Both the position numbers and the translations under genes were made by a program. This document shows positions 53,617 to 61,238 of a stretch of 64,000 nt of DNA, one piece after another. The stretch is from Geomonas limicola (lineage in GTDB: Bacteria > Desulfobacterota > Desulfuromonadia > Geobacterales > Geobacteraceae): NCBI RefSeq assembly GCF_014193675.1, contig NZ_BLXZ01000006.1, positions 310,553 to 374,552 of the forward strand. The letters run 5' to 3'. The notes below the pieces were generated by a model, which was not told where the DNA came from, made no database searches, and saw only the letters and a list, made by a program, of their open reading frames with translations. Position 1 is the first letter of the stretch; the number at the start of each line of letters is the position of its first letter.

Positions 53617-54420
53617 ATGGCAAAGATCAGTATCGTCACACCGTCATATAACCAGGCACAGTACGTACGAAGAACCATCGAGAGTGTCCTCAGCCAGGAC
53701 GTCGACCTCGAGTACATCATCGTAGATGGTTGTTCGACTGATGGATCTGCTGAAATAGCGAAAGAGTATAATGGGTGTGCTCGGGTGATCGTCGAGAAGG
53801 ACAAAGGGCAATCCGACGCCATTGCCAAGGGATTTGCTCTCGCTACCGGTGAGATCCTGGGGTGGCTCAATTCCGATGACATGTACCTGCCCGGAGCCTT
53901 GCGCCAGGTCGTGCAGGCGTACGAAGAGGGACAAGAATTCTTCTATGGCCATGTCTTCATCGTCGACGCCCAGGATGCCCTCCTGCGAAAGAGGATAGCG
54001 ATTCCCGCCAATTTTGACGATCTTTACTATGGGCGCTACATCATCCCGCAAGAGGCGACCTTCTTTTCCAAAATGCTGTACCGAGCAGCGGGAGGGGTTG
54101 ATCCCAGTTTCCACTATGCGATGGACTACGACCTGTGGCTCAGGCTCGCTCTACTGCAACAGCCCAAGCGCCTGGATACCTTCCTCTCGTGCTTCCGTTA
54201 CCACCACAACCAGAAAAGCAGCCGCCGCCCCGACCTATACACCCGGGAAGTGCAACTGGCACGCATGAAGTCAGGGGGCATGCGTCCCGAGTCGATGCTG
54301 AAGAGTTCGTCACACCGGACCACACTGCTGCTTCGGAAGATCTGTTCGAACATCGCTGCGTCAGGACTAAGGACCACGATCGCCGACTTGATAAAGAAAA
54401 AACGGGGCAGATTGCCTTGA
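53617..54420 (+). CDS. Glycosyltransferase family 2 (GT2, WcaA-like)
   Basis: A 267-residue GT2 enzyme: ISIVTPSYNQAQYVRRTIESVL, YIIVDGCSTDGS, the DxD-like GWLNSDDMYLPG and FHYAMDYDLWLRLAL. ATG 53617 with GGAGAAG is chosen; the long upstream extension runs through the previous gene in another frame. It is the last gene of the plus-strand polysaccharide run, followed by a strong bidirectional terminator. Confidence 0.92.
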   Translation: MAKISIVTPSYNQAQYVRRTIESVLSQDVDLEYIIVDGCSTDGSAEIAKEYNGCARVIVEKDKGQSDAIAKGFALATGEILGWLNSDDMYLPGALRQVVQAYEEGQEFFYGHVFIVDAQDALLRKRIAIPANFDDLYYGRYIIPQEATFFSKMLYRAAGGVDPSFHYAMDYDLWLRLALLQQPKRLDTFLSCFRYHHNQKSSRRPDLYTREVQLARMKSGGMRPESMLKSSSHRTTLLLRKICSNIAASGLRTTIADLIKKKRGRLP

Positions 54421-54460
54421 ACTCCATTCGAGATCAGCACCTCGAGGAGGGCACAGAAAT

Positions 54461-54496
54461 AAACAGGCCGCTTCCATTAAAGGAGCGGCCTGTTTT
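54461..54496 (+). terminator. Bidirectional terminator between polysaccharide and surface-protein units
   Basis: A perfect 12-bp inverted repeat AAACAGGCCGCT/AGCGGCCTGTTT with an 11-nt loop, T-rich on both strands. It can terminate the plus-strand GT2 and the minus-strand beta-helix gene. Confidence 0.9.
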
Positions 54497-54517
54497 CGTG
54501 TGAAGCTGGTCGATTCG

Positions 54518-56134
54518 TTAGTTGAGGCTCAGTACCGGGGCAGACAGCCGTTTGCCCTCGAAGACCCCGATGTCCGGTGCGTTACCGGAGTAGGGCAGAC
54601 CGACGTTGATCCCTGCATCGACAAGGTTACCGGTACCGGAAACGCTACGATAGTAGGGATCCGGACGAGTGCCGGACCCGGTTATTTGCGGTGCTACACC
54701 CTTTGTGTTGTTGCTCTGCGTTGTGCTGCTGCTGGAGTTGGCAATGTTGTTGCTGTTGCCGGTATTGTAGAACCAGTTATGGTCTACCAGGGTATTGGTC
54801 AGCGATGAGCCGATGCTGATGGGCGCCGCCGGAGTATTCATTACGAGGTTGTTCTGGATCTTCGCGCCCGACAGTGAGCCGGAAAAGCCGGAGCCGTCAA
54901 TACCGCTGCCGCCCCACGGGTTCGCCGTCATGGTGTCGAAGATGTTGTTGTAAATCTCCACGTAGCTGTTGGTTCCCCGCACGAGTTGCAGTCCGTCGGC
55001 GCAGTTGTAGATGACGTTGTTGCGGAATCTCCAGTGTGAGACGCCCGAGCCAGTCGTGTAGTTGGTACTCCAAAGACCCGCTGCGATACCTTTGTTGCCG
55101 GTGATGTAGTTGTTGTAGAAGTCCAGCCAGTGATGGGAAAGCTCCTGCCCCACCGATTGAACCTGCATCTGGGAAAGATCGATGGTGTTATCGTGGATCT
55201 TGAGGTTCCAGCTGCTCCCCGAATCAAGACTCTTGGCACCGCCGTTAAGCGAGATCGACTGAAAGAAGGTCGAGTTGTAGATCTCGGAGTCCCCGGTGAA
55301 GTTGTAGGTTTCGAAGACGAAGGAGTCGGAGTAGTAGACGTTGGTCTTGATGTTGAGGTTGTAGCCTTTAAAACCCTGCAGCCACCCCGGTACGGCTTTC
55401 ACGCCAGTGCCGCGTGCCGAGTAGTTCTCGTTTATGGTGACGTTGTACATCTTGAAGTTCGACAGGGCCTGCAGGTCGATTGCGCCGTAGCGGTCATCAG
55501 TGGTCTGGGTGGTCTGCGAGGTGCAATCGTCGATGTCGACGTTGTAGACCGCGTCGTTGTAGCCCCAGGCTGCGGGAGGGGTGTTGGCCGTTGTGTTGTA
55601 ATCGGTCCAGTAGGTCCAACCGGCAAGCTTAATGGCGTGCGACTTCATCTTCTGGAATTTGATGTCGTGGATGGTGTTATAGTCGGTGCCCCTGAGCCAG
55701 ATGCCGCAGCTCAGTGTCTTGTTGCTCCCGTTGAGGGTAAATCCGCTGATGTCGTTGTTGCCGTGCGGGACGGGGCTGGTCTGGCCGGTCTCCCGGAAGA
55801 TGTAGCCGGTGCCGTAACCGCCGCTGTAGGCACTGGTGATAGTTACCAGGCTCTTGCCCGCTCCCTGGATGTTGACGCCCGGGGCGAGGTTGCAGCGGTT
55901 GTTGTCGGTGTAGTTACCGGCGTTGAGGTAAATGGTGTTTCCGGCGCTGGTGACTTTCGAGCAGGCCGTGGAAAGGGTTTTCCAGGGAGAGGTCGAACTG
56001 CCGTTGCCGGAAGTGTCGTTGCCGTTGGGATCGACGTAATAGGTGGCTGCAAAACTGGTGGATCCCAGCAGCAGGGTTGCCAGCAAGGTAAAAAAGGTAA
56101 TTTTTTCGGCAAATAAGGGTTTCTTCAAACTCAT
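54518..56134 (-). CDS. Exported right-handed parallel beta-helix protein
   Basis: A 538-residue exported protein: signal peptide (about 1-29, cleavage near SFA|A), then YYVDPNGNDTSGNGSSTSPWKTL, typical of pectate-lyase-like or Big/DUF1565-type beta-helix proteins, and many Asn-rich rungs (NNIFDTM, NNLVMNTP, NNYITGNKG). Catalytic residues of a lyase or hydrolase cannot be assigned by eye. No PEP-CTERM or LPXTG tail. Two adjacent ATGs exist; the second gives better spacing from AGGAG. Probably cotranscribed with the riboswitch-controlled gene upstream; may act on or bind the polysaccharide. Confidence 0.85.
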   Translation of the reverse strand: MSLKKPLFAEKITFFTLLATLLLGSTSFAATYYVDPNGNDTSGNGSSTSPWKTLSTACSKVTSAGNTIYLNAGNYTDNNRCNLAPGVNIQGAGKSLVTITSAYSGGYGTGYIFRETGQTSPVPHGNNDISGFTLNGSNKTLSCGIWLRGTDYNTIHDIKFQKMKSHAIKLAGWTYWTDYNTTANTPPAAWGYNDAVYNVDIDDCTSQTTQTTDDRYGAIDLQALSNFKMYNVTINENYSARGTGVKAVPGWLQGFKGYNLNIKTNVYYSDSFVFETYNFTGDSEIYNSTFFQSISLNGGAKSLDSGSSWNLKIHDNTIDLSQMQVQSVGQELSHHWLDFYNNYITGNKGIAAGLWSTNYTTGSGVSHWRFRNNVIYNCADGLQLVRGTNSYVEIYNNIFDTMTANPWGGSGIDGSGFSGSLSGAKIQNNLVMNTPAAPISIGSSLTNTLVDHNWFYNTGNSNNIANSSSSTTQSNNTKGVAPQITGSGTRPDPYYRSVSGTGNLVDAGINVGLPYSGNAPDIGVFEGKRLSAPVLSLN

Positions 56135-56190
56135 CATGGTCTCCTGTAGTGCTCAAATCGATCGCTCAACCGCTCCCGGAGGAAGTGGCT

Positions 56191-56223
56191 GGCTCCGGCA
56201 GCCCCGGGTGGGGAGCCGGAACC
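56191..56223. repeat. GC-rich inverted repeat between two surface-protein genes
   Basis: Arms around GGCTCCGGCAGCCCC (56191-56205) and 56210-56223 pair with one bulge and one mismatch. There is no T run, so it could be an mRNA-stabilising or processing hairpin between the two minus-strand genes. Confidence 0.4.
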
Positions 56224-56302
56224 AGCTTGGTTCAGCAACGACGCAGTTCTTGGCGCGAATCTACTTCATCACGCGCCTCTTGCCGGTGTGCAGCAGGGGT
56301 GG

Positions 56303-57604
56303 TTAGAGGAAGCTTGCCTGGACAGTATGGCCCTGGCTTATGTTGGTGAAGGTGTAGCTTGGCACCGCTCCAACCGAAACCCCGTCGACAGTTACCGAGG
56401 CGATCTTCTTCCCGGAGGCCGGGGTGATGGTCACGGTCTGAGAGCTGTTGTAGAGTGCCCAGGTGTTCCCCGGGGTGATGGTGCCGCCGGTCCCGGCCGT
56501 CGCCACGATGTTGTAGTAGCGGATGCCGAAGGTGGCGGAGATGGTGTGGTTGCCAGCCAGGTTACTGAAGGTGTAGCTGTAGCCGCCGCTGGGGATGTTG
56601 CTCGCCACGGTGGTGCCGTCCACCACCACGCTCGAGACGTAGTACCCGGTGTTCGGGGTGATGGTATAGGTCTTGGAACTCCCGGCGCTGGCGGCAGTGG
56701 CGCCTGCCGGGGTGATGCTGCCGTTGCTCCCTGCAGAGGCGGTGATGGTGTAACCTTGGGCGAAGGTGGCGTTCAGGGTATGGTCGGCATTGAGGCTACT
56801 GAAGGTATAGCTGCTGACGGCTCCTGCCGATTTCCCATCCACCTGCACGTCGGCTACCTGGTAACCGGTGGCCGGGGTGATGGCGATGGCCTGGGATCCC
56901 TGGTACTGCACCCAGGCGTCCGCTGGGGTTACGCTCCCTCCGGTGCCGGCAGTGGAGACGAGGTGGTAGGAGCGGACCGCGAAGCTCGCAGCAATGGTGT
57001 GCGATGCTGCGAGATTCGTGAACGTGTAGCTGTAGCCCAGGCCGCCGACGATATTCTTGACCACGGCGGCACCGTCCACCGTGACGCTCGCCACGTAGTA
57101 CCCGGCATTCGGGGTGACGGTGTAGCTCTGGCTAACGCCCCCGGAGAGAACCGTGGTGCCGGTCGGGGAGATGCTGCCGCCAGTCCCGGCTGAGGCGGTC
57201 ACGGTGCAGGTGCTGTTCTGTGTAGCGGCAGCCGGAGTGGAGTAGCTCACCTGATTTGAGTAGCCACTGACATCACCAGCTGAGCTGTAGGCGGTAACCG
57301 CGAAATAGTACGTGGTTCCGTCGTTGAGGCCGGTCAACGTGTACGAGTTGACATTGCCGAGGTCGACCCCGGTCCCGTAGCTTCCCGAGGCGGTTCCGGT
57401 GTAGAGCTTGTAGCCGCGCAGGGTGGTGAGTGGCGTGCCGTCGGAGTATGTGGCCGGGGTGCTCCAGGACAGTGCAACCTGCGCAGCCTGCGCGCTCCCC
57501 GCACCAAAAGACAGGGTGGCGGTCGTTATGCCGATGATGAAGAGGGCGAGATACGCCAGGCGGGTCAGGACCGTGAGGTTGCCATACCAGCTGCTTTTAC
57601 CCAT
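56303..57604 (-). CDS. Exported FN3 and four-repeat surface protein
   Basis: A 433-residue exported protein: signal/anchor segment ending near QAAQ (about residue 42), one fibronectin type III domain (about 43-140; VALSWSTPATYSDGTPLTTLRGYKLY) and four repeats of about 75 residues of the bacterial InlB B-like/YDG type with GTGGSISPTG... SYTVTPNAGYYVASVTVDG... YTFTNL cores. Repeats 1 and 3 resemble each other more than 2 and 4, giving an A-B-A-B order. It is likely an adhesin or matrix protein. Expression is expected to depend on the GEMM riboswitch upstream. Confidence 0.85.
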   Translation of the reverse strand: MGKSSWYGNLTVLTRLAYLALFIIGITTATLSFGAGSAQAAQVALSWSTPATYSDGTPLTTLRGYKLYTGTASGSYGTGVDLGNVNSYTLTGLNDGTTYYFAVTAYSSAGDVSGYSNQVSYSTPAAATQNSTCTVTASAGTGGSISPTGTTVLSGGVSQSYTVTPNAGYYVASVTVDGAAVVKNIVGGLGYSYTFTNLAASHTIAASFAVRSYHLVSTAGTGGSVTPADAWVQYQGSQAIAITPATGYQVADVQVDGKSAGAVSSYTFSSLNADHTLNATFAQGYTITASAGSNGSITPAGATAASAGSSKTYTITPNTGYYVSSVVVDGTTVASNIPSGGYSYTFSNLAGNHTISATFGIRYYNIVATAGTGGTITPGNTWALYNSSQTVTITPASGKKIASVTVDGVSVGAVPSYTFTNISQGHTVQASFL

Positions 57605-57609
57605 AGAAT

Positions 57610-57735
57610 CTACTTCCTCCCTGAAAGGTCTGCCGGAATGAGGTGCTTCGCTGCTGCAACCTGCCGCTGCCGGCTTGCTTCGGCTGGACGCCGAGGCCAG
57701 TTGCTCTCTTTTGCAGTACGTGCCGCTTGTTTCAT
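57610..57735 (-). CDS. 41-residue micro-ORF after the riboswitch
   Basis: An ORF of 41 codons starts at ATG 57735 with AAAAAGGAGCAGCG before it and ends in TAG within the ribosome-binding region of the next gene (6 nt before its ATG). The peptide is basic and Ala/Arg-rich (MKQAARTAKESNWPRRPAEA...). The good site and tight spacing suggest a real translated leader that couples to the surface-protein gene, or a small protein. Function unknown. Confidence 0.55.
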   Translation of the reverse strand: MKQAARTAKESNWPRRPAEASRQRQVAAAKHLIPADLSGRK

Positions 57736-57784
57736 CGCTGCTCCTTTTTGCTGGCCCGCTACGGGCTGTCTGCCCTGTGGACGC

Positions 57785-57825
57785 AAAAATGCCGGGGCCG
57801 ATATCAGTGCTGGTGATATTTCGGC
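57785..57825 (-). terminator. Riboswitch expression-platform terminator
   Basis: On the minus strand GCCG-AA-ATATCA pairs with TGATAT-CGGC around a 7-nt loop, followed by CCCCGGCATTTTT. Its 5' arm uses the last bases of the aptamer (GCCGA), so aptamer folding and termination exclude each other. Ligand binding should therefore allow read-through (ON switch). Confidence 0.75.
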
Positions 57826-57898
57826 AACCCGGCTGTCTCGGTGAGACCCAATAGGCTTTCCGCCACTTCCTCGCAGAAGTTTTAGTATTGTCGTGTAT
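57821..57898 (-). promoter_or_regulatory. GEMM-I cyclic-dinucleotide riboswitch aptamer
   Basis: The minus-strand sequence shows the GEMM-I core in order: CACGACAATAC-TAAAA, a P2 hairpin ACTTC-TGCGAG-GAAGT, GGCGGAAAGCC, a P3 hairpin GTCTC-ACC-GAGAC and AGCCGGGTTGCCGAAA. The GCCGGGTTGCCGA and GGAAAGCC blocks are the family signatures. From memory the 5' segment ACACGACAATAC resembles the Geobacter GEMM-Ib group that prefers 3',3'-cGAMP (A at the position of Vc2 G20), but the alignment by eye is uncertain. It precedes a micro-ORF and two exported proteins. Confidence 0.9.
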
Positions 57899-57954
57899 CG
57901 AACTATTCGTTTTTTGCGTTGGAGAGACGGTAGCACGGTTGGCGGAGAAAAGTT

Positions 57955-57970
57955 TGTGACGCCGGTCACC
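57955..57970. promoter_or_regulatory. Crp-like dyad between rfbA and the riboswitch
   Basis: TGTGA-CGCCGG-TCACC matches TGTGA-N6-TCACA with one change; it is part of the longer palindrome GTGAC-GCCG-GTCAC. It lies about 57 bp upstream of the riboswitch start on the minus strand and about 100 bp before rfbA. The Crp/Fnr gene at 38524 is a possible binder. Confidence 0.45.
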
Positions 57971-58011
57971 GCATCGGCTGATGCTGCAGGGGCTCTCCCG
58001 ACCACCATTTC

Positions 58012-58039
58012 TTGACATTTGATATCTCCAATGTAGGCT
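58012..58039 (+). promoter_or_regulatory. Promoter candidate of rfbA
   Basis: TTGACA (58012-58017), a 16-nt spacer and TAGGCT (58034-58039), ending 34 bp before the rfbA ATG. The spacer includes TTTGATATC, also seen in the dyads near the MarR gene and at 3649. Confidence 0.45.
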
Positions 58040-58073
58040 TCCATGGGTGCAAAACTTCCGGTAGAGGTGCGGC

Positions 58074-58952
58074 ATGGGCGGAATCAAAAAGGGGATCGTG
58101 TTGGCTGGAGGAGCTGGAACACGGCTCTACCCCCTGACCCTGGTTGCCAGCAAACAACTGCAGCCGGTGTACGACAAGCCTATGATCTATTACCCGCTAT
58201 CGGTACTGTTCATGGCCGGGATCAGGGAGGTGCTGATCATCTCCACCCCCCAGGATCTACCGCGGTTCCAGGCCCTGCTCGGGGACGGTCGCCAGTGGGG
58301 GGTGAACTTAAGCTACTGCGAGCAACCGCAACCACGTGGCATCGCTCAAGCCTTCCTCTTGGGGGAGGAGTTCATAGCCGGCGACTCGGTCTGTCTCATC
58401 CTGGGTGACAACATCTTTTACGGCAAGATCGGCCTGGACCGGATTGTCGCCGATTTCGACCTCGGCGCAGCGGTCTTTGGGTATCCCGTCACCGATCCGC
58501 AACGCTACGGGGTAATCAGCTTCGACGCCCAGGGGAGAGTTACCGGTATCGAGGAAAAGCCAAAGCACCCGAAGTCCAACTACGCCATCCCCGGGCTGTA
58601 CCTTTACGATCGCGAGGTGGTACCCATTGCCAGGTCGCTCCGTCCCTCGGCGCGTGGCGAGCTCGAGATCACGGACGTAAACCTGGAGTACCTACGCAGG
58701 GGATGCCTGCGGGTTGAGGCACTGGGGCGAGGTATCGCCTGGCTTGATACCGGTACCCACGAAAGCCTCCTGGAAGCAAGCACCTTTATCGGCACCCTCG
58801 AGGCGCGCCAAGGCCTCAAAATCGCCTGCCTCGAAGAGGTGGCCTACCGGATGGGGTACATAGACACCCCGACCATGGCGCGCACCATTTCCGGCATGCC
58901 CGCGTCCAGCTACCGTGACTATCTAGAACACGTACTGAACGAGAATCCCTGA
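58074..58952 (+). CDS. rfbA: Glucose-1-phosphate thymidylyltransferase
   Basis: A 292-residue RmlA. Nucleotide-binding motif [13 protein letters not shown], the [17 protein letters not shown] segment, [22 protein letters not shown] and [12 protein letters not shown] are all present; length is typical. It makes dTDP-glucose from dTTP and glucose-1-phosphate, the first step to dTDP-rhamnose and other dTDP-sugars. The other rml genes are not in this window. The start is supported by GAGGTG before the ATG. It is divergent from the riboswitch unit. Confidence 0.95.
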   Translation: MGGIKKGIVLAGGAGTRLYPLTLVASKQLQPVYDKPMIYYPLSVLFMAGIREVLIISTPQDLPRFQALLGDGRQWGVNLSYCEQPQPRGIAQAFLLGEEFIAGDSVCLILGDNIFYGKIGLDRIVADFDLGAAVFGYPVTDPQRYGVISFDAQGRVTGIEEKPKHPKSNYAIPGLYLYDREVVPIARSLRPSARGELEITDVNLEYLRRGCLRVEALGRGIAWLDTGTHESLLEASTFIGTLEARQGLKIACLEEVAYRMGYIDTPTMARTISGMPASSYRDYLEHVLNENP

Positions 58953-59113
58953 CGTCCCGGACAACCCCACCCACCCGGCGTTCAAGCCACCCGACTGCGT
59001 CTGAAAAGTCCCACCACGACAGCATACCTTGCTGTCCTGCACCACAAAAAACCCCTCCGCTCCAATTGCTAACCGAAGAGTCGTTGGTATAGTTGGTGGG
59101 GCCGTATTTGAAA

Positions 59114-59131
59114 GCATTAATGTGTTAATGC
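59114..59131. promoter_or_regulatory. Inverted repeat upstream of asnB
   Basis: GCATTAA-TGTG-TTAATGC is a perfect 7-bp inverted repeat about 85 bp before asnB. A second hairpin GACAGCA-N5-TGCTGTC lies at about 59018-59036 after rfbA. The first may be an operator; no regulator is known. Confidence 0.4.
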
Positions 59132-59215
59132 GTCTTGGATGTTGGAGGGCGCTTCCCCGAATAGCAGCAGCTATCGCAGGTTAGGGTGGGCCCGCGGTAG
59201 TGGGAGGAAAATTAC

Positions 59216-61219
59216 GTGTGTGGCATTGCCGGAATAATGAGCCGCGCGATCGGTCGCGGACCCGATCTGGAACAGATAAGCGCCATGATGGCACCACTGC
59301 GACACCGCGGTCCGGACCAGTCCGGGGTCTATCTGGACCCGCACCTTGCCATGGGCAACCTGCGGCTGAGCATCATCGGCCTGGGGGATGGGATCCAGCC
59401 GATCGGTAACGAGGACGGCACCTTGTGGATCGTCTACAACGGTGAGGCCTTCAACTACCTCGAGCTCAAGGGGGAGTTGGTAGAGAAAGGGCACCGGTTT
59501 TCCACCTCAACCGATACCGAGGTGCTCCTGCATCTGTACGAGGAGTACGGAACGTCTTGCCTGCAACGCATCAACGGGCAGTTTGCCTTCGCCATCTGGG
59601 ACAGCAACAAGCAGGAACTGTTTCTGGCCCGGGACCGCGTCGGTATTCGCCCGCTTTTCTACCTCGACACCCCGGAAAGGCTCTGCTTCGCCTCCGAGAT
59701 AAAGGCCATTCTGGCACTTGAGGGGTCGCGGGCGCTGGACCTTGAAGCGCTTGCCGAGGTCTTCACGCTCTGGACGACCCTGCCGGGCCGCACTGTCTTC
59801 GAAGGGGTGAGAGAACTGCCACCGGGCCATTTCCTGGTGGCCCAAAAGGGAAGACCGTCGGTTCCCCAGCCCTACTGGCAGATCCCGTTCTACCCGAGCG
59901 ACCCCGCGTTGCACGACCCCGAAGAGGCGGCCGAGCAGTTGCGCGAACTGCTTACCGACGCGGTCAGGCTCAGGCTGAGGGCCGACGTGCCGGTGGGGGC
60001 TTACCTGAGCGGCGGACTCGATTCGTCCATCATCGCGAGCCTGATCTCCCGGCAGGGAACCAGCCACCTGAAGACCTTTTCGCTGGGGTTCCAGGCCGCC
60101 TCCTTCGACGAGACCCGGTACCAGCGAGAGCTCATCGACCACCTCGGGACGGACAACCGCCAGGTCCTGGTGGGTAACGACGAGATCCGTGCGGCCTTCC
60201 CCGACACGGTGTGGCATTGTGAAAAGCCGATGCTGCGTACCGCACCGGTGCCGATGTTCCTGCTCTCCCGGTTGGTGCACGACGAGGGGTACAAGGTGGT
60301 CCTTTCCGGCGAGGGGGCAGACGAGATCCTTGGGGGGTACAACATCTTCAAGGAAGCCAAGATACGGCAGTTCTGGTCCCGGTACCCCGGCTCGCAGCGC
60401 CGGCCCCTGCTCCTGGAGAAACTCTATCCCTACATCTTCAGCAACCCGAGCCGCGAGCGCCACTACCTCCAGGAGTTCTTTGCGGTGCGGGATCAGGGCA
60501 CGGCGTCCCCGTTCTTTTCCCACGAGATCCGCTGGGAAAACAGCCGCAAGAACCTCACCTTCCTCTCCGACGACTGCCGCAGCGAGTTGGCAGTCTACGA
60601 TCCCTTGGCCCGGTTGGCGGAGACCCTGCCGGAGCACTTCGGTGAGCGCGACCTGCTGGCAAGGGCTCAGCACCTGGAGATGGAGCTCTTTCTTGGCGGG
60701 TTCCTGCTCTCTTCCCAGGGGGACCGGGTCGGCATGGCCCACTCCGTTGAAATGCGGCACCCCTTTCTCGATTACCGCGTCATCGATTTTGCCTTCAGGC
60801 TCCCGGCGCGCTGGAAGCTCAGGGGACTCAAGGAGAAGTACCTGCTCAAGCGGGCTTTCAAGGGGCTTATTCCGGAGAGCATCGGCAACCGCAACAAGCA
60901 GCCCTACCGTGCTCCGATCCGGGAGCTCTTTTCACCCTTGGCCCCCCGTGACTATGTCGACGATCTGCTCTCCGAGTCGAGCCTCAGGCAAAGTGGCTAC
61001 TTCAACCCGCAAAAGGTGGCCCGGCTCTACGCGAAGTTCCTGAATACGCCGACAGGTCTCTCCAGCGAGTTCCATAACATGGCACTCATCGGAGCACTCT
61101 CCACACAGATACTGCACGAGCAGTTCGTCAAGGGTGAGCGGCTGCGCTCGCTGGGCCGACTGTCTCCGGACCGGGTGGTGCGGCGCGGCGGAGCGGACGC
61201 CGGCCCCGGTGCTCGCTGA
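59216..61219 (+). CDS. asnB: Asparagine synthase-type glutamine amidotransferase
   Basis: A 667-residue class II amidotransferase. It starts at GTG with Cys2 as the nucleophile (MCGIAGI) and has the glutaminase domain 1-210 (RHRGPDQSG, YNGEAFNYLEL), then a synthetase domain with PP-loop VGAYLSGGLDSSIIASL and SGEGADEILGGYN. GGGAGG precedes the GTG. In surface polysaccharide loci such enzymes amidate uronic acids or acyl intermediates instead of making free asparagine. It heads a cassette with an acyl ligase, an NAD-synthase-like protein and an ACP. Confidence 0.93.
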   Translation: MCGIAGIMSRAIGRGPDLEQISAMMAPLRHRGPDQSGVYLDPHLAMGNLRLSIIGLGDGIQPIGNEDGTLWIVYNGEAFNYLELKGELVEKGHRFSTSTDTEVLLHLYEEYGTSCLQRINGQFAFAIWDSNKQELFLARDRVGIRPLFYLDTPERLCFASEIKAILALEGSRALDLEALAEVFTLWTTLPGRTVFEGVRELPPGHFLVAQKGRPSVPQPYWQIPFYPSDPALHDPEEAAEQLRELLTDAVRLRLRADVPVGAYLSGGLDSSIIASLISRQGTSHLKTFSLGFQAASFDETRYQRELIDHLGTDNRQVLVGNDEIRAAFPDTVWHCEKPMLRTAPVPMFLLSRLVHDEGYKVVLSGEGADEILGGYNIFKEAKIRQFWSRYPGSQRRPLLLEKLYPYIFSNPSRERHYLQEFFAVRDQGTASPFFSHEIRWENSRKNLTFLSDDCRSELAVYDPLARLAETLPEHFGERDLLARAQHLEMELFLGGFLLSSQGDRVGMAHSVEMRHPFLDYRVIDFAFRLPARWKLRGLKEKYLLKRAFKGLIPESIGNRNKQPYRAPIRELFSPLAPRDYVDDLLSESSLRQSGYFNPQKVARLYAKFLNTPTGLSSEFHNMALIGALSTQILHEQFVKGERLRSLGRLSPDRVVRRGGADAGPGAR

Positions 61220-61238
61220 AGAAAGAGGAGATCTGGTC

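Noticed and set aside
56303..57480. Regular repeats considered as a CRISPR or tandem DNA array
   Set aside because: The repetition is at the protein level within one reading frame, with units of about 220 bp that diverge at DNA level and no conserved short repeat.
54518..57604. Exosortase (PEP-CTERM) targets
   Set aside because: Neither exported protein ends in a PEP motif plus hydrophobic and basic tail, and no exosortase gene is present in the window.
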